Origin: Gymnopus androsaceus JB14
Lineage: Eukaryota; Basidiomycota; Agaricomycetes; Agaricales; Omphalotaceae
Direction: 5' to 3'
Assembly: GCA_009733575.1 (NCBI GenBank)
Contig: ML769454.1
Location: 124,001 to 188,000 of the forward strand
DNA: 64,000 nucleotides
The notes below the pieces were generated by a model that searched no databases, was not told the origin of the DNA, and saw nothing but the letters and a program-made list of their open reading frames with translations. Within the stretch, counting starts at the first letter, position 1. Every line of letters begins with the position of its first letter. This document shows positions 10,855 through 21,688 of the stretch, piece after piece. The translations under genes were made by a program, and so were the position numbers.

Positions 10855-11763
10855 ATGTCTACATCTTCACTGTCTCCCAGGCGCTGTTCATCTGTCTGCA
10901 GCGGCCGTGCAAATAGTGCTTGCACCAACAACAGGTCATGCAAGGCTTGTTGTACGCGTGCAGGCGGCTGTCAAGCTCATAGGAACCGTTTCGCTGCATC
11001 GTCATCATCATCCATACCCCGACAATCTCACCCAGTTTCATTGAACACTGGTCGATCTCATAATCTCGCAGTAATCACCACTCATGACCTGATTCGAACA
11101 TCGCCCAAGGAAGATGCCTCGTTGAACCGAATTCCTCCTCGTCTAGCCATAATAGACCTTACCGTTGACGAAGATGAAGAGAAAGAGAGGCAGGAGTCAA
11201 GGAAATGGCAGTCTCTGAAGCGCAAGTACAGGGATGCAGATTCGGATGTGGAAATTGTCAATGGACCTTATGTGAAGCGGGCGAAATTCCAACACGCTTC
11301 TATTTCCTGTTCATCATCGAATGCCACATCCTCTTGTTCGTCATCACCGTCGCCTTCTCCGTCTTCATCATCATCACCATTGCCTTCTCTGTCTTCATCA
11401 TCATCTTCCCACTTTGCTCCTTCTTTATCCTCACGATACACCTGGCGCTCATCGTTCCAGGAACGGTCGTCGTTCCTCAGGGATAATTGGCCTCGGGGTC
11501 TATACACCTACGAGATAGCAGCGGGCTTCAAATCTATGGCTGCTGAGGAGCTTGAAGCACGATTCAATGCCCTGAGCTCGAGATTCGTTCATATCTTCGA
11601 GTATCGCTTCACTGAAACGACCGCGGAGGTCTTCATGGCCCACCAAGCCCTGTGGAACTCCCTTAGTGAAGTGGATCAGGCGAACGGAATCCGTTTGGGC
11701 CCGTCGGAGGCTGGATTGTGGACTGAGTATCTTCACAGCCTAGGGTATGAAGTTGGCAATTAG
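10855..11763 (+). CDS. MULE accessory protein with Cys cluster and SIM-like motif
   Basis: The first ATG gives 302 residues, but the frame is open from 10705 and a likely 3' splice site lies near 10736, so an upstream exon may add residues. Near residues 20-50 is a cysteine cluster (NRSCKACCTRAGGCQAH) of a kind I know from repeat-associated agaricomycete proteins. Near residues 97-108 is RLAIIDLTVDEDEE, a textbook SUMO-interaction motif (hydrophobic core plus acidic tail), followed by basic KRKYRD and KRAKF. A long serine run (about 155-190) precedes a helical C-terminal domain. No catalytic motif is seen. Its place inside the transposon suggests a helper for transposition or host interaction; that is inference. 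Confidence 0.65.
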   Translation: MSTSSLSPRRCSSVCSGRANSACTNNRSCKACCTRAGGCQAHRNRFAASSSSSIPRQSHPVSLNTGRSHNLAVITTHDLIRTSPKEDASLNRIPPRLAIIDLTVDEDEEKERQESRKWQSLKRKYRDADSDVEIVNGPYVKRAKFQHASISCSSSNATSSCSSSPSPSPSSSSSPLPSLSSSSSSHFAPSLSSRYTWRSSFQERSSFLRDNWPRGLYTYEIAAGFKSMAAEELEARFNALSSRFVHIFEYRFTETTAEVFMAHQALWNSLSEVDQANGIRLGPSEAGLWTEYLHSLGYEVGN

Positions 11764-11980
11764 TTCCTGTTTCTGTTGTATTTCAAAGATCATAGTTTAG
11801 ATTTGTATTTACCACTACTGTTACATACTACTTGTACCGTTTCGATTTGTACCGTTTTGTACCGTTTTGTACCACAATGCATTGATTTCTTGAACGAAAT
11901 TGGGACTCTCCGGCTCCGGGTTAGATGCCGAGGGCGGGGCACTCCGGCCTAATCCTTATCTCTCCTGTATCATATCTATT

Positions 11981-12025
11981 ATCTTACGATCGAGCCGCAT
12001 TTGGGCGTGTGAATTTGGCGGTTTG
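11981..12025. repeat. MULE right terminal inverted repeat
   Basis: Starts ATCTTACGATCGAGCCGC and ends GGCGGTTTG. It pairs with 7844-7888 with one mismatch. Confidence 0.92.
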
Positions 12026-12495
12026 AACGCAAGTGAGAGAGTTTCTTTGTGACAAAGAGCAACTTCTCTTACGTGAAGCAATGGATCGGGAGGCTTAAAC
12101 CAAGGCTTAAACTATGACGGTATTTTTCATTGTAAAAAGGTACTGGATAAGCTTACATTGTACTTTGGGTACTCTGTGGTTTGTGTAGCGATATTGTACT
12201 CAAAGGGTCAAATATTCTAGTCAATCAACTTATTTCTTGTTGAACGTGAGTTGTGAAAGTACTTGGAGAAGCTACTGATCCTGTGAGACCCTGTGAGACC
12301 CTGTGAGTCTGGTTGACACTGACTGAGCATTGGTTGAGACCTGTTGACATTCACTGACCCCAGGATTATGTACTTCTTGGACCCGTGAACGTGTCACTGA
12401 CTTCATCATCTACTACTGTCTTTTTACCACCATTGCTTTGTCTTCAAGTTGTTCATATGAGTTTCAAGTTTCTTTTGCACAATGATGAGCCAAGC

Positions 12496-12561
12496 GTGGG
12501 AATGTGCAGGAAAAGCTGCTGCAACTTTGACGTTGCAGCAGCTTTTCCTGCACATTCCCAC
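12496..12561. repeat. Perfect 30-bp-arm hairpin
   Basis: The arm 12496-12525 begins GTGGGAATGTGCAGG and the arm 12532-12561 is its exact reverse complement, separated by six bases (TTTGAC). Both strands therefore encode the same peptide (WECAGKAAAT). There is no obvious target-site duplication next to the arms. Confidence 0.95.
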
Positions 12562-12598
12562 ACTCTTGCCTGAAATTCTCTCAGACGTAGATCAGAGA

Positions 12599-12725
12599 AG
12601 CTCAAGAGTATGCCACAGGAGCTCAAGAGTACACCACTGGAGCTCAAGAGTATGCCACAGGAGCTCAAGAGTACGCCACTGGAGCTCAAGAGTACGCTAC
12701 CAAAAGCTCAAGAGTACGCTGGGAA
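12599..12725 (+). repeat. 21-bp tandem array (six units)
   Basis: Units start at 12599, 12620, 12641, 12662, 12683 and about 12705, with consensus AGCTCAAGAGTAyGCCACwGG. The period is seven codons, so all frames stay open and read as heptapeptide repeats (for example ELKSTPL or SSRVRHW). The period of whole codons hints at a former coding sequence. Confidence 0.9.
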
Positions 12726-13012
12726 GGTATGCAAGTAAAATCAATAGTTTCAGATATACACAACTGAGTGGCCAGAGCAGAGATACCTATAAGTGGAACC
12801 TAGCAGCATATCAAATTCAATGCTGGTAAAGTACACATTGGAATTAACAATTATCATCAAGTACCCACAAGTAGTAAAAATACATGCTAAAAGTACGTGC
12901 ACGGAGTAAAAACAGCCAATTTTGAGTAAGATGTACATTAAATGACGAAAAATGGCTTCATATTAAACATTTTGTTTACGCAAGATTGTCAAGGTGAGTT
13001 TAGTCCCAGTTT

Positions 13013-13254
13013 CGCATCTGGCCTGAGCTGCTTCTACCTAATGGGATTATGGGTCCGGTCGAAAGTAAAGCAGCCGCTCATCAGTTGCTTGCGTCTGGCC
13101 TGAGGCTGCTTCTACCTAATGGGAACACAGGTCCGCCTGCCCAAGGTCGAAAGTGAAGCAGCCGCTCAGCAGTCGCTCATGCCGTGCTTCCACCTAATGG
13201 GATTATAGGTCCGCCTACCTGAGGTTCAAGTGAAGCAACCACGCTACTACATGC
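13013..13254. repeat. Three imperfect tandem repeats of about 80-90 bp
   Basis: Each unit contains GCTTCyACCTAATGGGA, then AGGTCCGCCT, then AAGTGAAGCAGCC. Units begin near 13013, 13091 and 13180. The third is shorter and more diverged. Confidence 0.8.
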
Positions 13255-14473
13255 AAGCGGGCCTGCTTTGGGCCTGCTTGTCCTTACTTACTATAACGCC
13301 GTGATCCAATCCCACATTGATGTACCAAGCAAGTACCAAGTGTAAATTTTACTTTAGTTTTTCTTTCCATTCCATTCTTTCTGCTCATTCGCTGTCGCCC
13401 TCATTCCTTACCATCCATTCATTATTTTATTTTATTCTAGTCTCAATTTGACTATACCTCCCCCATCACCAATTCCTTCAAGCAACTCCTGGTTTCAAAC
13501 TATCACTTATTATTTATGTACATATTCAAGCAATATTCAAGCATCAAAAACAACCTTTGGTCTCCTGAGGTTTTTTGCTTCAGGATCAGCACTGTACCTC
13601 GATTTTGGTTTCTTCCAATTCTCCCGTGCTTTTACTCGCTTATACCCCCCTTTTTTTCATTGCTCCCAATGCAAAAAACGGCCTTTGTGGTCGGTTACTG
13701 GCTAAACACCTCCCAGGATGGTTCGAACTAAGACGATTGGGCATTCATCAACTAAAGAATGTAAGCCATCCAGTTGAATTGCGAACCGGGTTTACGAGGA
13801 GCCATGTGCATTAGCCTAAGCCATCCACAGTTTCGGGTTTGTCCCAGGCAAATGATAACTGAAATTCAATCAGTCAAAAACCTGCGAGTCAATAAATCGT
13901 GCGACCTCTGATTTATAGCCACAAAGAGCTAGAATCGCCGAAAGAGGAAGAGGAATTAACATCTGAGATAAAGGTTAGTGTTTGATTCCCACTTGTCTGA
14001 AAAGCACCTAGTACAAAGCGATATTTATCATGTGTCTTGTGTGAAACGAATCAGCAATGAACAAGAGTGCAAAACATGCACTGAATTGAACACTTCAAGT
14101 TGATGAAATTCTGCCTTCCTTCAGCTACACCCTTGGCCGTGCATGCGAAATTGTTGTCTGGGTCATATGCGTAGAATCGCGAAAGCACAAATGTAACAAT
14201 ATTGACACGCATTCTGAATTCCATCGCGCTACACGCCAACTGCCCTTCAGTCGCAACTTTCTATCTTTAGTCGAAGAGCCACTTGATTCAAGCGAAGCCG
14301 AGATTCAGGTCACCTTCGAAACTCAGAGAAACAAAAATGTAAAAGCCCGAGCTTCCTGAGCTTCGGTCCATCGGTCGCGTTCCACTATTGAAATCTGCAA
14401 GCGCTCTTGTCTTCCTGAAGAAGGCATTATTTCAACTGTTGCGAGAAGTGGTACGTGTACATCCAAACGAAAC

Positions 14474-15768
14474 CTAATTACAGTAGATCTCGTCCTCCTC
14501 CCTCCGCTCTTTTTTCTTCAAACCCCAATCGCGCCAATGAGCTTGTAAATCAGTGCCAGATCCCGATATTGATAAACCCCAAGTGATAGCATAGTGCTCC
14601 AAGACAAGATCCAACTCTTCTACCTCATCGAGCATTTCCAAGCGTTTTATCCTAGAGAGGAAACAGTCAGCATCCACATAAACTCGGATTCCATGGAGCA
14701 GCACACTTACCGATCTAGTTCACCAGGATCGACATACGTCCGCCGTATGTCTTTGAGCGTAAGAGCTCGAGCAGCGGTAAAATTGAGATTAAGAAACCGA
14801 GATGGGAGGCTTTCCAGCGTAGGATACGGTGCAGCACCTGGAAGAGATACGTTTCGCTCCTCGAAGAACGTTAGGATTCAAGTGGTAATGCATCCCGGAC
14901 GATACTCACCTTTAAATTGGCAACCATAACGCGTCCAAAGGAATCTCCGAGGCCGAACATTTCATATACGATCGCGCCCAGATTGCCTTGATTATGCGAG
15001 CTAAAGTAGGTTTGGAACCATTGGAGAAGGGCATTCGATTCCTGAGGGGACATGTAGACCAAGACACATTCAAATACCAGCAGTGTAGGGAGGGATGGAT
15101 CCAGTAATGCTGGCGCGCCGGCTGTTGCAGTAGTTAGCGATCCCAATGCAGTTGACGGATCCAAGCGTAGGTCTGCTGGAAAAAGGTGATAAATCGGACT
15201 TGACAATGCAGTACCACCTTGCTCTATTAGAGAATGAGTATCACATTAGTCCAAAGTAGAATACGTCAAGCACGGACCCAGTCTAACATTCCCAAGAACA
15301 GTACTCAAATCCTTGTTCTTCCTGATCGCCATCGCTTTTTTCATCGTAATCTCTGGGAAATCCACCTCTACATATGCCGATAAGTAATTCTTTTGTGGAC
15401 CAGTCTACTGTGAAGCTTTCAGATCAGCGATTGAAACAGTGAAAGAACAGAAACTAAATAATCACCCAAAGCCGCCAAAATCGTGTATCGCTTCCGGCTC
15501 CCAAGCTTACGATCTGACATTTCCTTCCTTCCTTCGTTGAGAGATCGATCCATTGGTCGACCAGGTCGTCGATGGCCACTGTGCGGACAAAAGTACCCAC
15601 ATTGATTAACGGCGGTCGAGGAGGCTGGAAGCTGGCCCGAGGGACGAAGTACTTGATAAAGGGATCAGAGAGATAGTTTTGACGTACAGCAGATAATTTA
15701 GCAAGAGCTGCGTCGTTATCTGTGAGACGGATGGGGCCATCCGTATCTTGTGGTGGTGGTGGAATCAT
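14474..15768 (-). CDS. PPM1: Leucine carboxyl methyltransferase 1 (PP2A methylation)
   Basis: PPM1/LCMT1 methylates the C-terminal leucine of the PP2A catalytic subunit in the cytosol, using S-adenosylmethionine. The first exon opens MIPPPPQDTDGPIRLTDND and includes DPFIKYFVP, RPPLINVGTFVR and the SAM-binding motif IVSLGAGSDTRFWRL. Later exons give YVEVDFPEITMKKA, then SSPIYHLFPADLR, LLVFECVLVYM (acidic motif of the active site) and YEMFGLGDSFGRVM, ending in EHYAITWGLSIS. About five exons with GT-AG introns, for example 15402-15459 and around 15225-15278. Length and motif order fit the family. It lies 81 bases downstream of DPH5 on the same strand. Confidence 0.9.
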
Positions 15769-15849
15769 AACAAGTTTTAAGCGCTTACAATCATTGGGCG
15801 TTAAGGATTTTGTACATGGTCGCTCTACTCGAGAGTCGACATGATAGTT

Positions 15850-16916
15850 TTAATCTAAAGCAACACTGTACACTTCCCTTGCAACCTTCCTCCATCGTTC
15901 TCTCCCTTCCCGTCGTCCCGATTGTCTTGTTTCTTCACTCACTGCTTCAGTATCAAGCCCAGCAAGCGAAACAGCCTCTCCCAACTTCTCGGCGAACATC
16001 TCTCCATATTCTACTTCCAAATGATGTAACCTTTTCCCAACGATGACCAAACTATGTAGAGGCGGGCCAAATTCACTCGGGTTTACACGAAGAAATGAGG
16101 AAAGAGGGCCTGCGAGAATGCGTTCTGAATCAAACCCACCAACCCTGCCTACTGCCACTGCCAACGTCTTTTCTGGATCCAACACGCCCTCCCCACGAAG
16201 TGATTCTATCTCGAGAAGCTGAGAGACAGCTTGAGGAACGGTCATGTACCGTGGTGGTTCATATATTTTGCGGCCTCTGTATATTATGTACAGTTGTGTT
16301 AGTCGTAACAAAATAACCAGTACTCACCTAGCCAGATTCTCCTCACTTTGTTCCTTCACCTTGATGTCCAATAAGACGAGGGTATGTAGGCCACCATCCG
16401 CATTCTCCTTTATGCGATCATAAAAACTATCCGGCTTCCATGTCTCTGTGAAAAACACCAACGATACTGTTTGACCAAAGTTGTACAACTGCAACCCGGA
16501 CGCGCCAACAGCGTTCATAATCGACGCGTTATGGATGACCCGCGTCGGAATACCGAGATTTCTGGCCCGGAGGAGAATATCGGTGTGCGTTGTTGCGCCA
16601 AAAGGATCTCCAACAACTAATAAAGACACGTCTTCTTTATCTGCATCTTTGAGTATCCCATCGCTCCCACTCTCAGATTCTACCATGTCCCGATCCGCAA
16701 TGATCAATTCTTTTCCGTAGAATGATTCGAGGCGATCTTTTTGAACCATCAGAATGGAGGTGTAGGCTTCGAGATATACGCGCGAAGAGGATTTCACTGC
16801 CTGTGCGAGAAAAAAATTAGTAAAATTATAATACTAAGAGTCGTGTTACATGCTTCAAGTCCACGCAAAGTGATATCCTTCTCGTCGCAGAGACCCAGCC
16901 CGATGATGTAAAACAT
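15850..16916 (-). CDS. DPH5: Diphthine methyl ester synthase
   Basis: DPH5 methylates the modified histidine of elongation factor 2 on the way to diphthamide, using S-adenosylmethionine. Exon 1 (16850-16916) encodes [19 protein letters not shown], the usual N-terminus. Intron 1 is 16797-16849, and its acceptor at CAGGCAG keeps the frame into [13 protein letters not shown]. Exon 2 holds [15 protein letters not shown] and [13 protein letters not shown], both diagnostic. The last exon holds [29 protein letters not shown] and [13 protein letters not shown]. The start was chosen because MFYIIGLG aligns with the family start. The gene looks complete. Exon 1 is also present at 50-122 in the redundant contig. 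Confidence 0.93.
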
Positions 16917-17389
16917 ACTTTTTTCGGTTGTTAGAACTTGTTCCCCGGACTGCTAATTGTCCAGTGAAACTTTATCCTTGTTAGATTATTACGGCCGCAA
17001 TATCCAAGCTGAAATTTCAAGGAGAAACTGCCAAGCTGGTAATGGAAGTACGGAAGAAAGTTGACAAGAAAGTTATCGATTGACGCCCGTACTAAACGCC
17101 CATTGAGCGGAGATGAGGATTATACTAGTAGAAGTTTCGGAATCATAAGAGATTTCTTCTGAGCGGCTCCCAGTAGTCGAGAGACTGATAAGTATCGTAT
17201 AAATAAGTATGTGTCGTATCTACCATTCTCCAACTGAGAGCCCAATGCAAAGTCCAATCTACAACCTCGACCATCTCCCCTAGACTCGAATATACATATA
17301 CACTGACGATCGAAACGATGCGTACATAGACAACCTCGGTGGAGCCCTCCTCCTTCCAAACGCTTCATTAGACCAAGCACTGGAGTCCA

Positions 17390-18964
17390 TCAATCCTCTG
17401 TATATGTTGGAGGCACATCAACAATCTCTTCCGATGCAGAGGGCAGCCGCACGCCACTATCCATATGCTGTCGAATTTCATTCATCCTAATCTGCTCGTC
17501 TTGCAATTGCAAGAGCTGTGGATTCTTCGTTATGAGCCGGTCGGAATTCCATCCGAAAGAACGTGTTGAAGATCCTGAAACAGGAGCTTCCGAATTGCTT
17601 GAACTTTGGCCGGTATAAGCAGTATCGGCACTACCAATGTCAGAATATTTCATGGGGATGCTGATTCCGGGAGGCGCCGCGGAATTGATAAAGGGAGTTA
17701 CTTCAAGGGTGTCCTCTGCTGCAGAATTTGAACGGTAAAAACCTGGACCGTCAGTTAGATCTAGCATCATGCCGCTATATGAATTCCGTCTCCGTTTCCG
17801 TAGGAAAACGAAAAGCAGGAGTAGTGCTGCAAGACCAACGAGACCACCTATTATGCCCCCGACTATAGGCCCATAATTGTGATGAGTAGTATCAGAAGAC
17901 GTAGAGGAAGATGTGGGGGGAGACGTGGAGTTGGTAGTTATATCGGGGGATGTGGAATTGGCAGGATTTGTTTTCACGATGAAATAATTGATGGCGAGCC
18001 ATTGTGGATTTTCAGAGCATTGTATGATGTGGCGACTTCGATGTGTTGATGCGATTCAGACAAGTCTGACGCAGTGAAAAGAGGGTAATTTATGATATCT
18101 GTGTAGTTCCCTGTGCTCGACACGTTCGTACTACCAGGAAGAACAAAGTCTGTGCTAGAAGTTCCGTCGATGGTATAGAACGCCGTAGAAGCATTGTAAA
18201 TTGGATTTCCGAAATTTACTGAATATAGTGTCACGGATGACCCTTTTGAATAAAGACGTGTTTAGCACATATACCATTAAGGCTTTCAGAGACGTATACA
18301 CACCATTGAACGCAAAATTCATACTTGTAGCGGTTGTCCCTGTAGCGTTTGATTGGTACCCTTGAAAGGTCCACGCTCCAGAACTGTTGCCATATGAGAC
18401 AGAAGGATCACTATTATGTATCCTGAGCATGACAGAGTCAAGAGGGTCGGTGGGAAGGGGTTGATACAAGATGCTATCCAGCCATACGGTAGACTGCGTC
18501 GCGTTTGTGGTGGAGTTGTTAGGGATAAGCTGCACGTTCAAGGTATGTTCACCTGTGGTGCCTTGAAGGATATCAGCAGAATCGCATGCGAAGATGTTGG
18601 TAATTTCGCCGGTCTCAACCAAGAAATTTATGATTTCATGGTTGTCTACCGTACAGTTCCAAGGCTGTGATGATGACCCTTCTGCAGCGAACATGACGCG
18701 AACGTATGTTCCTATAAAAAGTAGCGATGAGCGCGGAAGTGAAGTGGATAAAAAAGCGCACTCACCATTGAACTTGTAGCTAAACGAAGCGGCAGTCGTT
18801 GTTCCAGTTATCGTCTGATTGAAAACAGGACCTCCATATCCTATCGAATCGAGCTTCCCAGTGGAATCCAATGTAAAGGCACTTGCGGGTGAATACTGAA
18901 TTGTTGGATCGGTGTCGTCCACAACAACCAGTCTAGGGACCAAAGAATCGCGAGTAGAGGACAT
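17390..18964 (-). CDS. One-helix membrane protein with VVVDDTDPxIQYS ectodomain
   Basis: This belongs to a family common in Agaricomycetes, of unknown function. The start at 18964 gives MSSTRDSLVPRLVVVDDTDP. Two beta-rich extracellular domains follow, each with a YGNSSGAW- or YGGPVFN-like strand and an NG-ending strand at an exon edge. A low-complexity Ser/Thr/Pro linker leads to a single transmembrane helix (GIIGGLVGLAALLLLFVFL) with a basic stop (RKRRR), then a cytosolic tail ending PPTYTED. Introns are visible at about 18713-18766 and 18230-18330. A one-base deletion near 18020 breaks the frame before IVKTNPANSTSP; the redundant copy keeps that frame, so the break is probably an error. Confidence 0.75.
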
Positions 18965-19725
18965 TGAGTGCTCAAGCCGAGCGCGAGCCTCAAAAACAAA
19001 GGAAGTGTGTCTGAACGATGGTGTTCGGGAATAAGTGAGGGAATCAGGAGAGTGGTGCCGTGAGCGCTGTTTCACGACACTTGAATATATTCTGTTACCA
19101 TCCCACAAACGTCCCACTGTCATCCATTGGTTCGTTGCTTCAACCTGGCATCAAGGTCTACTTGCGGAATCGCGTGATATCGTATACATACATTCGTAGA
19201 CGCTAGACCAAGCTCTGTGTATGGATGTCATGGTATGGCAGTATCGAGTCCTAGAGCTGAAAAAGTCACGTTTACGCAAATCTAACGCATTGGGTACCAT
19301 GCGGATTAGAACACGCCCTACAAGCGACTTTGGACATGAGTTTGAGGGAAGGGACTATATCAAAACTTGCACAATTCTACAATCTCATGCTCTCTCGAGT
19401 CTCGGATAAACGGAGCTTGGGTGCGAGTTTGAATGAGCCAAGATTTCGATCCCTTGAATGGAGGACGAGGGCGGTATTTATGAGTAAACGCGGAGGCCAG
19501 TGATGAGGAGATGGATGTTCAGACGCGTTCGCGGATCATGAGGGTGTGGAGAGAGAGGGAAAGTTCTGTTTGGAATATAAGGCTAAGTCTATCGAAAAGC
19601 GAATTACTGACAGCGGTCTCCGAGTACACAATTGGATCTCCTCCACTTCCACCGAGTTCTCCTTCCAGGACTTTCTGTTCTCGCTCTCAATCTCTGTCCA
19701 GACCAACGCCAACCTCAGTCTGGCC
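18965..19725. other. Intergenic DNA upstream of the membrane protein gene
   Basis: Holds the likely promoter of the gene at 17390-18964. It ends at the 3' end of the next minus-strand gene. A plus-strand ORF at 19511-19906 lies opposite that gene's serine-rich tail and is not supported. Confidence 0.45.
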
Positions 19726-20997
19726 TTACGATGTCCTGGGCACAGATGATGATGACGAGGAACCTGAGAGCAGCAGAGAATGGAAGATGGCCCCGTTAGA
19801 TAACGGTAGACTTTCTATCTCCGACAACGACGTAGATATTGATGAGGATGGAGGTTCGAACGACGGCAAAGGTATCGCCGAAGCTGTTGGAGAGGCAGTA
19901 AGGTAGGGACCATCAACGATCGCCGACGCCTCTAGCGAGTCATTACTATCTGCGGACAAGCTCATCGAGAACGACGCGTTCACACCCGCATCGGTTAACG
20001 GAGCAGAGGGTTGTTCATAGTTACTTGAGGGCGAACGCGGTGAAGGTGGGAGGGAATAGAAAGCGGGGAAACAGAAGGCATCTTGGTTGAAAACAGACAA
20101 CGCGGGGACAAAGGCAGCGGAACAGGAGGAAAATCATGTCTTCGTTTGTTCTTCGGTGTCACGTCGACTGCTCGTTCTAGGGAAATTCCTTCCATTTCAT
20201 CACCAGCTACGTGTTTGGCTCCTTCTGGTTCGATCAGTATTCTCATCTTTTCCGCTCCTTGTCGCTCATCCTATCCAACATCCGACGCCGATCTTCCATT
20301 CTCCTTAAGATTCTGATGCGGCAGCGATAAAGGAAATTTGGCCCTATAGAGCTCTGAAACGGACCTCTTGAGGTCCGAATTCGACGCAATAGTGGAAAAA
20401 GTGATGGATTTTCTCCCTTTTCTTCGAGCGAGAAATCTACTACCGATAGACCTAATGAAACTCGGCGATCGAGGAGAGACTGCGGGAGGAGACGTAGAGG
20501 TCCAGAGTCTCCCGTTCTCCGGCCTCGTTTCCAGCTAAAGGCGATGTGATAGATGATCAGAGCGAGGAGAAGAAGGATGAGTCCCCCGTTGGGTTCTGGG
20601 AAGGATTTTGCGAGTATTTGATTGTGTATCGCCGCCATTAATTTTGGTCGCATGCCCGTGGCCATGGCTCGAAAATAGTATTTCGCTAGAGTGGCAAAGA
20701 ATGGAAGAACGTGCGCGGTATTGTCGTAAACCTGCAAAACCGGGTTAGGCTTCGTTCCTCCCATAAGAACCAGGATATAATGCTCTAGTTGTATCTTGAG
20801 CTCCCTGTGTGCCCTGTACATAGAAGAAAGTATGATTACTAGACAGAAAGTAGAGCCACAATGCGTTTGGAACCCCTCACCCTCTCTATCACTTCACTAG
20901 ACCCAACAGCGCATTCGTCGTGTAAAGCTGGATCTGCTGCCACTAAGAGTTTATCCATTCCGTGCCTCGAAGGCTGGACCAGAATCGTGGAGGCCAT
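19726..20997 (-). CDS. Conserved-looking one-helix protein, function unknown
   Basis: I do not recognise the family. The start at 20997 gives MASTILVQPSRHGMDKLLVA. A 70-base GT-AG intron (about 20809-20878) joins SSEVIER to AHRELKIQLEHYILVLMGG in phase. The next part (YDNTAHVLPFFATLAKYYF, FPEPNGG) is followed by one strong membrane helix (LILLLLALIIYHIAF) and a basic stretch. The C-terminal half is basic, then serine-rich (ISTSLSEIESLPLSNG), and needs frame changes near 20245 and 20095. These may be introns or indels, so the 3' half of the model is uncertain. Confidence 0.5.
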
Positions 20998-21688
20998 CGA
21001 GTACTGGAGTATTCCGCGGCAGAGAGGAAGTGAAGCATCTCGGGAGGAGCACTGAGTGCGATATTGTATGATTCGGAAGAGCACTGAAGGATTTACATCG
21101 TAGCGATTCCTCAGAGCTTACGAGCTACCGCTTGCAAGTTAGAGAAGTTTGGGTGCAATCAAGCGCGGTCCTGTTCCGGCAAATCGGTTCCACTGCCAGG
21201 TCGCGTCGCAATCGCATGTCGATGAGGAGCGGAATAGGCTCCTCACAAAGGTGGCAGGACTCTGGCAACGTGCTACCTTCAACTCCTTTCCTTCCAGCGT
21301 AGCGCCAAGTTTCTCTGTTACACTCATCGAGACCAAGACTTGCATTATCGCCACTCAGCGCTCAGCCTGCCCCAACCCATCTGTATTCAATATCTTACCA
21401 GGATAAAACAAAACCTTACCAAGTTCAAGTGTTCTTCGTCGTGGTTAAATTCTACTTTGGGCTCTCGGAGACCTGTCATGCAAAGTGTTGACCTCAAAAC
21501 ATGTATCAGGCCAGTGAGGTCAGGACTTAATTAATATGATTGTTATGGGACTATGACCGTGTCTGTTGTATTGTGAGTCTGTGAATGAAGCTCGCATACC
21601 GTTGCCCTCATGCGCACTTTCTTCAAGTAAGACTTAAAAGCCCTGGCTAACTGCTAAGCTGCATCCTCTCAGCTCCCTCCCTTCGCCG
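20998..21688. other. No gene seen
   Basis: Intergenic space between the unknown membrane protein gene and DUF2235-WD40 paralogue A. Short ORFs on both strands overlap one another and show no family motif. Confidence 0.5.

Larger units (their letters stand above)
7844..12025 (+). mobile_element. Mutator-like (MULE) DNA transposon, about 4.2 kb
   Basis: The element is bounded by 45-bp terminal inverted repeats that differ at one base. It contains a MULE-type transposase ORF and a second ORF on the same strand. Similarity between the two ends continues more weakly inward (both have a GGAGcc-CCGCCC-like block). A 9-bp direct repeat GTGAGAGAG lies a little outside each end (7822-7830 and 12033-12041) and could be the target duplication, but it is purine-rich and 8-13 bases from the inverted repeats, so this is tentative. 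The transposase lacks its last catalytic part, so the copy is probably non-autonomous. Confidence 0.85.
12042..14473. other. Gene-poor repeat region
   Basis: No ORF has convincing coding character. It contains a strong hairpin (12496-12561), a 21-bp tandem array (12599-12725) and a three-copy imperfect repeat (13013-13254). The triplet CCCTGTGAGA is repeated near 12280-12305. The rest shows nothing recognisable. Confidence 0.6.

Noticed and set aside
11205..11736. Overlapping ORFs on both strands of MULE ORF 2
   Set aside because: They arise from the serine/TCA-TCC repeat and contradict the main frame with its clear motif.
12599..12725. Tandem array as a CRISPR
   Set aside because: Units follow each other without spacers, and the genome is eukaryotic.
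13721..13735. GGTTCGAAC, tRNA T-loop-like
   Set aside because: No acceptor or anticodon stem could be paired around it. No tRNA or rRNA gene was seen in the window.
19511..19906. Plus-strand ORF of 131 codons with an acidic stretch
   Set aside because: It lies opposite the serine-rich tail of the minus-strand gene; the acidic residues are the complement of TCC/TCG-type serine codons. No motif or splice support.
21139..21406. Overlapping ORFs on both strands upstream of paralogue A
   Set aside because: The same bases are open on both strands, with no family motif and no splice link to neighbours.
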